64,000 bases of DNA. It comes from CAJXYS01 sp913063035 (GTDB lineage Bacteria > Pseudomonadota > Alphaproteobacteria > Rhodobacterales > Rhodobacteraceae). Of the stretch, positions 44,338 to 53,300 are shown one piece after another. Where the stretch lies: assembly GCF_050586465.1 (NCBI RefSeq), contig NZ_JBOCEG010000006.1, positions 1 to 64,000 of the forward strand. The letters are read 5' to 3'. Both the position numbers and the translations under genes were made by a program. Each line of letters begins with the position of its first letter. The stretch's first letter is position 1. The notes under the pieces were generated by a model. It searched no databases. It saw only the letters and a list, made by a program, of their open reading frames with translations, and was not told the DNA's origin.

Positions 44338-45501
44338 TTGTTGCGCGCGCTTTCGATCGGTCTCGTCTGTCTTGGGCTTCAGGGATGCGGTGTGCTTTAC
44401 ATACCGCAGGCGCTGGACACGTCCGAGGCCGATACCGCCGACGCAGTCGCCGTTGACGTTGATTTCGTGGCGCTGAGCGAAGACGTCGTGATGCAGGCCA
44501 ACCAGACGCCCTTTGCACGGCGGATCGTGCAGGGTGGCGACCTGGCCGGGCCCGCCCGCTTCGTGACAGAGAGCCAGGCCATCCGCGAACGCATGCCCGT
44601 CGGCGCCGAGCCGGACGTCTACACGATCGGGGTTGGGGATGTGCTGACCTTCTCGCGCATCGGAGTCCGGGTCTCGGACCAAGGGCAGATGGTCGATACC
44701 GTGCTGACCCGCGAATTGCCCGTGCTGCCGGGGGGCTATATCAGCCTGCTCGAGGTCGGCCGCGTCTATGTCGAGGATCTCACTATCCGCGATGCCCAGG
44801 ACAGCGTGAGCGAGGCGATCCTCCGCGCTGGCGAAGACCCGCGCTTCGAGCTTTCGATCACGGGCTTCAACTCTCAAAAGGTGCTCGTCGGTGGCGAGGT
44901 TTCGGAGCCGGGCGCGTACCCAGTGACCAGCCGGCCGCTGCGCCTGTCCGAACTTCTCCTGATTGCGGGTGTCGGGAACGGCGAGAAATCCGCGGATGGT
45001 GGCGAGACCAGCGCGCCCACCGCCAAGCCGACCTACCTGGTGCGGCTGCTGCGCGGGGACACGGAATACCGCAGCTCGGTGGAGCGGATCCTGCAGCGCC
45101 GCGGGACGGGTGCGGTCTATCTCAGGCCCGACGACAAGATCCTCGTCGAGCGGCTCACCTATCGTCCGGAACATGTTCTGATCGCCGGCGAGGTCAGCCA
45201 GCAGCAGATCTTCCCGATCAATGCCGATACACGTCCGAGCCTCGCGACGGCGCTTTACGCCACTGGGGCGATCGACCTCGAGAACTCGAACCCCGCGCAG
45301 ATCTATCTGTTCCGGGGACGTGAGCCGGTCACGGCCTATCATCTCGACGCCTCGGACCCGCTGCGGCTCTCTCTCGCGTCGGAATTCGAGCTGCGGCCGG
45401 ATGATATCGTCTTCATCGCCGCGCAACCGCTGACCAACTACAACCGTACGCTGCGCCGGCTTCTCGGGACCTACGAGCTGTCCAACGTGATCGAAGATTG
45501 A
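44338..45501 (+). CDS. Wza-like polysaccharide export lipoprotein, copy 2
   Basis: Outer-membrane export lipoprotein of 387 residues with lipobox GLQGC (Cys17), one polysaccharide-export domain (DVYTIGVGDVLTFSRI, 93-163) and two SLBB-like modules (about 178-271 and 278-360). It ends with a short amphipathic segment YNRTLRRLLGTYEL. The start is TTG 44338 with GGAGGTAA 8 bases upstream, the same rare start as the other Wza-like gene. It is the standard, shorter form compared with the duplicated-domain copy. Together with copy-2 Wzc it would form a trans-envelope channel. Confidence 0.88.
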   Translation: MLRALSIGLVCLGLQGCGVLYIPQALDTSEADTADAVAVDVDFVALSEDVVMQANQTPFARRIVQGGDLAGPARFVTESQAIRERMPVGAEPDVYTIGVGDVLTFSRIGVRVSDQGQMVDTVLTRELPVLPGGYISLLEVGRVYVEDLTIRDAQDSVSEAILRAGEDPRFELSITGFNSQKVLVGGEVSEPGAYPVTSRPLRLSELLLIAGVGNGEKSADGGETSAPTAKPTYLVRLLRGDTEYRSSVERILQRRGTGAVYLRPDDKILVERLTYRPEHVLIAGEVSQQQIFPINADTRPSLATALYATGAIDLENSNPAQIYLFRGREPVTAYHLDASDPLRLSLASEFELRPDDIVFIAAQPLTNYNRTLRRLLGTYELSNVIED

Positions 45502-45507
45502 TCTTCG
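45492..45507. repeat. Hairpin over the stop of the second wza-like gene
   Basis: CGAAGAT-TG-ATCTTCG is a perfect 7-base inverted repeat covering the last codons and TGA stop. A further pair, GCCCTGA (45524-45530) and TCAGGGC (45547-45553), lies before the epimerase ribosome-binding region. There is no T run, so attenuation or mRNA processing is more likely than plain termination. Confidence 0.4.
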
Positions 45508-45565
45508 GCCTGGCGGGCGCTAGGCCCTGATCCATCAGTATCTTGGTCAGGGCGGAACGGTCGGT

Positions 45566-46579
45566 ATGCGCAGGATCTTCATCACCGGAACCGCAGGGTT
45601 CATCGGCTTCCATCTCGCGCGGCGCCTGCTGGAGCAGGGGCACCGGGTCTTCGGCTATGATGCGCTGACCGATTACTACGACGTCACGCTGAAAGAGCGG
45701 CGCCACGCCCTGCTCGACGGCCATGACGGGTTCTCGGCCACCGTGGCGCGGCTCGAGGACATGGAGGCGCTGTCCGGCGCGGTGGCGCAGGCCCGGCCGG
45801 ACGTGATCGTGCATCTCGCCGCGCAGGCCGGGGTGCGCTACAGCCTCGAGAACCCGCGCGCCTATGTCGAGACCAACGTCACCGGCACCTTCAACCTGCT
45901 CGAATGCGCGCGCGAGCGCGGGGTCGACCACCTGCTCCTGGCCTCGACGTCCAGCGTCTACGGCGCCAATACCGAGATGCCCTTCGCCGAGACCGACAAG
46001 GCCGATACGCAGATGACGATCTACGCCGCCACCAAGAAGGCGACGGAATCCATGGGCCACGCCTATGCCCATCTCCACGGCATCCCCACGACGATGTTCC
46101 GCTTCTTCACGGTCTACGGGTCCTGGGGACGGCCGGACATGGCGCCGCACCGGTTCGCCTCTGGCATTTTCGCGGGGCGGCCGATCGACATCTACAATCA
46201 CGGCGAGATGTACCGGGACTTCACCCATGTCGGCGATCTGGTGGAAGGCATCGACCGGCTGATCGACGCGATCCCCGAAGGCCCGGCCGGGCGCGACGCC
46301 ATCGCGGCGGGTGACAGCCTCAGCCACGTGGCGCCCTTTCGCATCGTGAATATCGGCAATGCCGGCAAGGTGAAGCTGATGGATTTCGTGGCCGCGCTCG
46401 AAGAGGCCGCGGGCCGACCCGCGGTCAAGAACTTCATGGAGATGCAGAAGGGCGACGTGCCCGCGACCTGGGCGGACGTTTCGCTGCTGGAACGGCTGAC
46501 CGGGTTCCGCCCCAACACCGATATCCGCGACGGCGCGGCCGAGTTCATCGCCTGGTACCGGGACTATTACGGGGTCTGA
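45566..46579 (+). CDS. UDP-glucuronate 4-epimerase
   Basis: Extended SDR enzyme of 337 residues interconverting UDP-glucuronate and UDP-galacturonate. FITGTAGFIGFHLARRLLEQ at 5-24, HLAAQAGVRYSLENP, STSSVYGANTEMPF and IYAATKKATE (catalytic Tyr and Lys) are intact. RFFTVYGSWGRPDMAPHRF is characteristic of the UDP-glucuronate epimerase subgroup (LpsL/Uge type). It lies 64 bases after the Wza-like gene and supplies uronic acid to the exported polymer, which would therefore be acidic even before sulfation. Confidence 0.92.
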   Translation: MRRIFITGTAGFIGFHLARRLLEQGHRVFGYDALTDYYDVTLKERRHALLDGHDGFSATVARLEDMEALSGAVAQARPDVIVHLAAQAGVRYSLENPRAYVETNVTGTFNLLECARERGVDHLLLASTSSVYGANTEMPFAETDKADTQMTIYAATKKATESMGHAYAHLHGIPTTMFRFFTVYGSWGRPDMAPHRFASGIFAGRPIDIYNHGEMYRDFTHVGDLVEGIDRLIDAIPEGPAGRDAIAAGDSLSHVAPFRIVNIGNAGKVKLMDFVAALEEAAGRPAVKNFMEMQKGDVPATWADVSLLERLTGFRPNTDIRDGAAEFIAWYRDYYGV

Positions 46580-46729
46580 CCGCCGCGCCCTGCGGGACAG
46601 CCCCGCGGCTTTCCCTTGAAATCGGGCGCCGTAACCGGGGCGGACATGCGGTGCGATTCCGCTCCCATTTCCCTTTCCGGTTTTCGAAATTCTTGGAAAT
46701 CCCGAGATTTGGCGGGAAATCCTTTTGCG

Positions 46730-46775
46730 TTGACAGCCCGGAATACAACCTTAAGGTTATATTACAACCTAAGGG
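46730..46775 (+). promoter_or_regulatory. Promoter/operator of the small membrane protein gene
   Basis: TTGACA (46730-46735) is followed by the perfect 12-base palindrome AACCTTAAGGTT (46747-46758), TATATT (46758-46763) and a second half-like copy TACAACCTAAGG (46764-46775). TACAACCTTAAGG starts at 46744, so the two copies are exactly 20 bases apart, on one DNA face. TTGACA to TATATT is 22 bases, too long for an ordinary promoter, so the hexamer assignment is uncertain. Confidence 0.5.
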
Positions 46776-46785
46776 GGAATCGCGC

Positions 46786-47004
46786 ATGCCGCTTTACAGA
46801 AAGATTGAAAGGGCTGCCCTGATCCTTTCCGCCTTTTTCAGCGGCTTTTTCCTGGGTGCGCTGGAATTCGAGGCGGCGTTGGCCGCGCTGGCGCTGCGCC
46901 CGGCGGTGTCGCTGGTGATTTCCGTGGCCGATACGTTCTGCGCGGCCTTCACGGGCCGCCACATCGTCGTCGTGCCGCCCAGCTACTGGCAGGGGGAGAC
47001 CTGA
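46786..47004 (+). CDS. Small membrane protein of unknown function
   Basis: Unrecognised protein of 72 residues. After PLYRKIER come hydrophobic segments (about 10-28 and 29-56) and a polar tail GRHIVVVPPSYWQGET. AAGGGGGAA precedes ATG 46786, so translation is well supported even though the frame is open further upstream. It sits alone between the epimerase and convergent tadG-like gene, behind an elaborate palindromic upstream sequence. It could be a small regulator or holin-like membrane peptide, but nothing in the sequence proves this. Confidence 0.6.
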   Translation: MPLYRKIERAALILSAFFSGFFLGALEFEAALAALALRPAVSLVISVADTFCAAFTGRHIVVVPPSYWQGET

Positions 47005-47012
47005 GCCCGCCC

Positions 47013-48572
47013 TCAGTTCGTCGCGACCAGGGCGTTCCCGATCGGGGCGACGTGACGGATCACCAGGATTTGCGGCATGAGCCCGCTCGGCGGCTCGTTG
47101 CAGGGCGTGAAGGTATGCGAGGACGAGATGCTGATATTGCCACTGGCGTGGAAGCTGGTGCCGGCATGCTCGTAGACCGACGCCGAGGAGGACGCCGCGA
47201 TGTTGATGTCGTTGTCCACCATGAACGCCACGTTCGAGGCGGTGAAGCTTGCCGGAACCTTCAGCGGGCTGACCGCCATGATATAGCTCTTGTTCGCGGC
47301 GGCGCAGGTATCGGCCTGGCCCGACAGGGTCCCGGCGCGCGCGCCCGAGTCCGCCGTGATGGTGGGATTCGAGCTGGCGCGGGTCGAGATGACGAGCGAC
47401 CGGCTGACATCGGCATCCGACCCGAAATGCACCGCGCAATTGGTCACGATGGCCACGTTGCGCAACGCGTTGCCGCCGTTGGATGAATCGAGAACGATCT
47501 CGGAGTTGCCGCCCGAGCCGTTATCGATGCAGGAGACTTCATATGTAAGGCCTTGCGGGATATGCGTCATGCTCGTGAACTCGCTACGGGTCAAAGTGAC
47601 CACGTCACCGACGTCCAGTGTCGAGCTGTCTATTCCCGTATCCGCCGTGAACTGGCTCAGCTCGGATGAGTTCAATGGCGCATCGCCCATCTTCTCGGCA
47701 TAGAACGCGTCGCGGACCGGGTAGGTGACGGGCTCGCCGTCGACGAGCGGTGGGCCCGTGAATGCCTGTACCTTGTCCGCAATAAAGACGCCGAGATCCG
47801 GCAGCAGCAGATTGGTCTCGAAGGCCGCGGCTTCCGAGCCGGGGTTCGCCTCGTCGGTGCACTTGCTGCCGCAATCGTCGAGGTCCGGCATGCTCAGTCC
47901 GGCGCCGACCTCGAAGCTGTTCTGCTGCGGCATCCACACCTCGTCCTGGCTGTGCAGGCAGTAGCCGGCGCCGATGGTCTGTGAAGACGACAGGTGAATC
48001 TGGCCCTGGGCGTAAAACCCGTCGGTGCTGGAACATTTCCGGTGCGGGACGACCGCGGCGACGCCCGTCACCTGCATGTTCCAGGCCGGCACATCCGTAT
48101 CGCCCTGCGTGGCGAGGGCCGCGACGCGAAGCATGAGCGTGCGCACGGCGTTGCCCACAAGACCGTCCCGATGCAGCGTGACGCCGACGGCATTGGTGGT
48201 GCCCCCGGTCTTGGCCGTGTTCGTGACGTCGTCGTATTCCAGCAGAACGACGTCTGAATTCGCATCGTAGATCAACGGCCCGAAAACGGATTGCGGCATG
48301 TTGTAGGCCACCGCGTCGACGGACGTCTGGTGCACGGTGGCGTTGTCCGCACCCCGCGCGATCTGCACGACCCCGGCATGCGCCGCCACGTCGGCCGTCT
48401 GCTGCAGCTGCTGCTGGTTGCGCCACGCGTTCGTTCCGTCGACGGCGAAGCCGGCCAGCACGAAGCAGAGGATCAGCCAGAAGAGCGCAAAAACGGTGCC
48501 GGCGCCCCGCTCGTCCGTTGCGAACCGTTCGACCGCGTGGGCGCCGCGGGAGGGAAGTGGGGAGGGTGTCAT
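47013..48572 (-). CDS. TadG-like pilus assembly protein
   Basis: Protein of 519 residues. FATDERGAGTVFALFWLILC then LAGFAVDGTNAWRNQQQLQQ and TADVAAHAGV is the TadG N-terminus with a single membrane helix and Asp-rich motif. The rest is extracytoplasmic, with paired cysteines (CSSTDGFYAQGQIHLSS, GYCLHSQDEVWMP, DDCGSKCTDE). Its ATG shares one base with the stop of the TadE-like gene (TGATG), giving tight coupling. Tad ATPase, prepilin peptidase and secretin genes are not nearby. Confidence 0.82.
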   Translation of the reverse strand: MTPSPLPSRGAHAVERFATDERGAGTVFALFWLILCFVLAGFAVDGTNAWRNQQQLQQTADVAAHAGVVQIARGADNATVHQTSVDAVAYNMPQSVFGPLIYDANSDVVLLEYDDVTNTAKTGGTTNAVGVTLHRDGLVGNAVRTLMLRVAALATQGDTDVPAWNMQVTGVAAVVPHRKCSSTDGFYAQGQIHLSSSQTIGAGYCLHSQDEVWMPQQNSFEVGAGLSMPDLDDCGSKCTDEANPGSEAAAFETNLLLPDLGVFIADKVQAFTGPPLVDGEPVTYPVRDAFYAEKMGDAPLNSSELSQFTADTGIDSSTLDVGDVVTLTRSEFTSMTHIPQGLTYEVSCIDNGSGGNSEIVLDSSNGGNALRNVAIVTNCAVHFGSDADVSRSLVISTRASSNPTITADSGARAGTLSGQADTCAAANKSYIMAVSPLKVPASFTASNVAFMVDNDINIAASSSASVYEHAGTSFHASGNISISSSHTFTPCNEPPSGLMPQILVIRHVAPIGNALVATN

Positions 48573-48991
48573 CAGAGAGGCTCCATGGCCTGCGAGACAA
48601 CCGCGTTGATGTCGTAGTTGGTTGCCAGGCCGAATGCGTTGAAGGTGGCAATCTGGTTGGCCGGGACCGAGACGAGCACCGTCACGGTGTCCGTGCCGAT
48701 CGTGACGTCCGTGGTCGGCGTCACCCCGGTCAGGCTGGCGCGCGCTGCCGCATAGGATTCCGCCGCGCTCTCGTCCATGGCGTGTCGCGCCACCAGCCGG
48801 GCGGTGTCGCGCGCGACGCTCCAGTAGTTCGACTGGGTCATGAACAGCATGCTGACATCGACCGTCAGCACCAGCAGCGCCGCGAAGAAGGGCAGCCAGA
48901 GTGCAAACTCGATCGTCACGCTGCCGTCGTCGTCGCGTTTCAGCGATCCGATCCGCGTTCGGAATTTCGTCAGGGCTTTCATTTTTTTCAT
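48572..48991 (-). CDS. TadE-like pilus assembly protein
   Basis: Protein of 139 residues with RDDDGSVTIEFALWLPFFAALLVL at about 20-43, the TadE pseudopilin motif (Gly then Glu at position 5), and a periplasmic domain. VSMLFMTQSNYWSVARDTARLVA follows. It is the first gene of a two-gene unit with the TadG-like protein. Starts at ATG 48991 or 48982 are both possible. It likely acts with Flp-type pilins found elsewhere in the window and with a machinery encoded outside it. Confidence 0.85.
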   Translation of the reverse strand: MKKMKALTKFRTRIGSLKRDDDGSVTIEFALWLPFFAALLVLTVDVSMLFMTQSNYWSVARDTARLVARHAMDESAAESYAAARASLTGVTPTTDVTIGTDTVTVLVSVPANQIATFNAFGLATNYDINAVVSQAMEPL

Positions 48992-49318
48992 CCCGCTGGA
49001 CGCCCGGTTAGCAGGCCGCCCGGACCCCGGCGCCGCGTGGGGGCGCCGGCGCCCGCATCTTGGCAGCCTGCGGGTTCACCATCGGCTCTTGTCTCAGACC
49101 TTGATGGCAAAATTGGGGTGAAAGCGTGACCTTTCGCGCCCTTGCCGGGCGCGGCACCGCCCGGCGCGCGGCGATGCAGGGCGGGAAAACCGCCGTAGTT
49201 TCCGGTCGTTGCATGAATCGCTCCCCTTGACCTCGATCAATGACGGGCCCGGCGGGTTGCTGTTTTGTCGGGCTCTGAGAAGATGCGCCCATCCGCGCCT
49301 TCGACCCGGGAGAGAAAC
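48992..49318. other. Divergent intergenic region
   Basis: There are 327 bases between tadE-like (minus) and the RND adaptor (plus). I see no gene; GGGAGAG at 49308-49314 is the adaptor ribosome binding site. Promoters for both units are expected here. Confidence 0.4.
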
Positions 49319-50305
49319 ATGCGAGTCTGGACTCTGCTGGCGGCCGGCATGGCGGCTGCGCTGGGGCAGGTGGCTCAGGGCGAGACCCTGGCCGTCGCCC
49401 CGCAGGAAATCGTGGAATGGAAGGCCGTCTACGGCCAGGTGGAGACCCGCGACCGGGTGCCCGCACGTGCACGGATCGGCGGCACCGTCGTCACGCTGCA
49501 GGTGAGCGAGGGCGACACCGTCGAGGCCGGCGCGCGCATCGCCGTGGTCGAGGACGACAAGCTCGCCTTCCGGCTCGATTCCATCGATGCTCGCCTCGAG
49601 GCGCTGGAGGCCCGCCTCGAAACCGCGCGCGCGGACCTGGATCGCGGCGAACAGCTGCTGGAACGCGGTGTCATCACCAGCCAGCGTCTCGATCAGCTCC
49701 AGACCGAGGTCGACGTCATCGAGGGCGAGATCCGCAGCCTGGAATCCGACCGGCTCGTCGTCGAGCAACAAGTGGCGGAGGGCGCGGTCCTGTCGCCCGA
49801 TGCCGGCGTGGTGCTGTCCGTTCCGCTGTCCCGCGGGTCGGTGGTCACGCCGGGCGAGGCCGTCGCCGAGATCGGCGGTGGCGGCGTTTTCCTGCGCCTG
49901 GCCGTCCCCGAACGCCACGCCGGCAGCCTGGCCGAGGGCGATCCGATCGAGATCGCGGCCGGGCCGAACGGCGCCAGCCGCACCGGCCGGCTGGCAAAGA
50001 TCTATCCGCAGATCGAGGGCGGTCGCGTGCAGGCCGATGTTGAGGTCGAGGGCCTGGACGACCGCTTCATAGGCCGCCGTGTTCCGGTGCGCCTGCCGGT
50101 CGACAGCCGCATGGCGCTGCTGGTGCCCGAAGCCGCGCTGGGCCAACGCGGCGGGCTCGATTTCGTCACGGTCGAGACGGAGGCCGGGGCGCAGCTGCGC
50201 CGGACGGTGGTGCCCGGCGAGACGATCATGCAGGACGGCGCCGCGTGGCGCGAGATCCTGACCGGTCTCGCCGCCGGCGACCGCGTGGTGATCGACGATG
50301 AGTGA
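49319..50305 (+). CDS. RND efflux periplasmic adaptor (MFP)
   Basis: HlyD-family membrane fusion protein of 328 residues: signal peptide (1-21), a biotinyl-lipoyl-like domain split by an alpha-hairpin, then beta-barrel and membrane-proximal domains. RIGGTVVTLQVSEGDTVEAGARIAV is the first lipoyl half; the hairpin is LDSIDARLEALEARLETARADLD to TEVDVIEGEIRSLES (about 85-145); AVLSPDAGVVL is the second half. The ATG at 49319 follows GGGAGAG. It overlaps the RND pump by 8 bases. No outer-membrane TolC-type gene is adjacent, so a shared one is presumably used. Confidence 0.92.
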   Translation: MRVWTLLAAGMAAALGQVAQGETLAVAPQEIVEWKAVYGQVETRDRVPARARIGGTVVTLQVSEGDTVEAGARIAVVEDDKLAFRLDSIDARLEALEARLETARADLDRGEQLLERGVITSQRLDQLQTEVDVIEGEIRSLESDRLVVEQQVAEGAVLSPDAGVVLSVPLSRGSVVTPGEAVAEIGGGGVFLRLAVPERHAGSLAEGDPIEIAAGPNGASRTGRLAKIYPQIEGGRVQADVEVEGLDDRFIGRRVPVRLPVDSRMALLVPEAALGQRGGLDFVTVETEAGAQLRRTVVPGETIMQDGAAWREILTGLAAGDRVVIDDE

Positions 50306-53300
50306 GACCGGGCAGGAATCGACCGGGCCGCTGGGACTCGCCGGGCATCTGACCCGCGCCTTCATCCGGTCGCCGCTGACGCCGCTTCTCCTGCTGGCCT
50401 CGCTGGCCGTGGGCATGATCGCGCTGGTCAGCCTCCCGCGCGAGGAGGAGCCGCAGATATCCGTGCCGCTCGTCGATATCCACGTCCGCGCCGACGGGCT
50501 GAAGGCCGAGGACGCGGTCAAGCTGGTAACCGAACCGCTGGAGACCATCGTCAAGGGGATCGACCAGGTCGAGCATGTCTATTCCGACACGCGCGATGAT
50601 CAGGTGATGGTGACCGCGCGCTTCGAGGTGGGCCTGTCTTCGGATACGGCGATCCTGCGCGTGCGCGACAAGATCCTCTCGAACATGGACCGTATCCCGG
50701 TCGGCATCCCCGAGCCGCTCGTCGTCGGGCGGGGCATCAACGACGTCGCCATCGTGGCGCTGACCTTCGCGCCCGAGCCGGGGCAGGGCGCCATCGGTGC
50801 GGCAGACCTGACCCGCATCGCCCGCGAGGTGGAGGTCGAACTGGCCAAGATCCAGGATGTCGGTCTCACCTATCTCGTGGGCGCGACCGCCGAGGCGCTG
50901 CGGATCGCCCCCGACCCGGAGCGGCTGGCGCTCTACGGCGTGACGCTCCAGCAGCTTGCGGGCAAGGTGCAGGGGGCCAACAGCGCCGCGCCCGCGGGCG
51001 ATCTGCGCGACGCGGGCGAACAGATCGGGCTGGTGATCGGCAAGACGCTCTCCACGCCGGCCCAGATCGGCAACCTGGAGCTGACCACCCGCGACGGGCG
51101 CACCGTCTATGTCCGTGACGTGGCCGATGTGGCCTTCGTCAGCGATCTCGACGAGCACCATGTCGCCACGCTGAGCCGGGGCGACGACGGCGAGATCACC
51201 CGCCGCCCCGCGGTGACGCTGGCCCTGGCCAAGCGCGCCGGCGCGAACGCCGTGACCGTGGCCGAGGAGATCCTGCACCGCGTCCACGAGATGGAAGGCG
51301 GGCTGATCCCCGACAGCATCGCGGTCGAGATCACCCGCGATTACGGCGAGACCGCGAACGAGAAGGCGAACGAGCTTCTCTTCCATCTCGGGCTGGCGAC
51401 CGTGTCCATCGTGGGGCTGGTGCTGCTGGCGATCGGTTGGCGCGAGGCGGTGGTGGTCGCCATCGTCATCCCGGTCACCATCCTGCTGACGCTCTTCGCG
51501 GCCTGGGTCATGGGCTACACGCTCAACCGCGTGTCGCTGTTCGCGCTGATCTTCTCCATCGGGATCCTGGTCGACGACGCGATCGTGGTGATCGAGAACA
51601 TCGCCCGCCACTGGGCCGAGAAGCGCGAAGGGCGCAGCGCCTTCGGCGCCGCCGTCGCGGCCGTCGCCGAAGTCGGCAACCCGACCATCGTGGCGACCCT
51701 GACGGTGGTGGTGGCGCTCTTGCCGATGCTCTTCGTCTCCGGCCTGATGGGCCCCTACATGAGCCCGATCCCGGCCAACGCCTCGGCGGCGATGATCTTT
51801 TCCTTCTTCGTGGCGGTGATGATCACGCCCTGGCTGATGCTCAAGATCGCGGGCCCCGCCCATGCCGCGCAGCATGCCGAGGGCGCGGGCGGGTTCCCCG
51901 GCGGGCGGCTCGGGCGCTTCTACGCGGCGCTGGCGCGGCCGCTGCTGAAGGGCAAGGGGCGCAGCGCGCTCTTCCTCGTCATTGTGGCGGTGCTGTCCTT
52001 CGGGGCGCTGGGCGCGCTTTATACCCGCGACGTGACGGTCAAGCTCCTGCCCTTCGACAACAAGTCCGAGCTGTCCGTGGTCATCGACCTGCCCGAGGGC
52101 GCCGCGGTCGAGGCGACGGACGCGGTGGCGCAGCAGGCCGCCCGCATCGCGCTCGACCTGCCGGAGGTCGTCTCGGCGCAGACCCATGCCGGCACCTCGG
52201 CGCCCTTCAACTTCAACGGGCTCGTGCGCCATTACTACCTGCGCCAGATGCCCGAGCAGGGCGAGGTCCAGGTGAATCTGGACGCCAAGCACCACCGTGA
52301 CCGCACCAGCCACGAGATCGCGCTGGAACTGCGCGAGAAGCTCCGCGGGATCGACGTGCCGAAGGGCACCGTGCTCAAGGTGGTGGAGCCGCCCCCGGGC
52401 CCGCCGGTGATCTCCACCCTGCTGGCCGAGATCTACGGCCCCGACGCCGAGACGCGCCGCGCGGTCGCGCGCAAGGTGCGCGCGGCCTTCGAGGACGTGC
52501 CCTATGTCGTCGACGTGGACGACAGTTTCGGCGAGCGGCCGCGCCGGCTGCGCGCCGAGTTGAAGGCCAGCGATCTCGACTTTTTCCGGGTGCAGGAGCG
52601 CGACGCGCTGGAAACGCTGCGGCTGCTGAACGGCTCAAGCACGGTGGGCTATTCCCATCGCGGCGAGGGCCGGCGCCCGATCCCGATCGTGATGGCCCGC
52701 GCACGGGGCGCGCGGGTGATGGACGAGACCGCGCTCTCGACGCCGGTGCCGGCCAACGCGCTGCCCGGCGGGCGCGGGGTGGTCGAGCTGGGCGACGTGG
52801 TCGCCATCGCCGAGGAACGCGCCTCCTACCCGATCTTCCGCCACAACGGCTATAACGCGGTGATGGTCACGGGCGAGCTGGCCGGGGAGTTCGAGGCGCC
52901 GCTCTACGGCATGCTGGCCGTGGCCGACCGGCTCGACGCGATGGACTGGCCCGAAGGGCAGAAGCCGGAGATCCGGCTCAACGGCCAGCCCGAGAGCGTG
53001 GCCGCGCCGGTCCTGCTCTGGGACGGGGAATGGGAAGTGACCTGGGTCACGTTCCGCGACATGGGCGCGGCCTTCGCGGTGGCGCTGCTGGGCATCTACA
53101 TCCTCGTCGTGGCGCAGTTCGGCTCCTTCCGGCTGCCGCTGGTGATCCTGACGCCGGTGCCGCTCACCTTTCTCGGGATCATGGGCGGGCACTGGCTCTT
53201 CGGGGCGCCGTTCTCGGCCACCTCGATGATCGGCTTCATCGCGCTGGCGGGCATCATCGTGCGGAACTCGATCCTGCTGGTCGATTTCATCCGCCATGCC

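Noticed and set aside
50226..52313. Long minus-strand open frame of 695 codons over the RND pump
   Set aside because: It is antisense to a clearly conserved pump, is rich in His/Arg/Asp/Gln as expected from the complement of GC-rich coding DNA, and has no domain or ribosome binding site.
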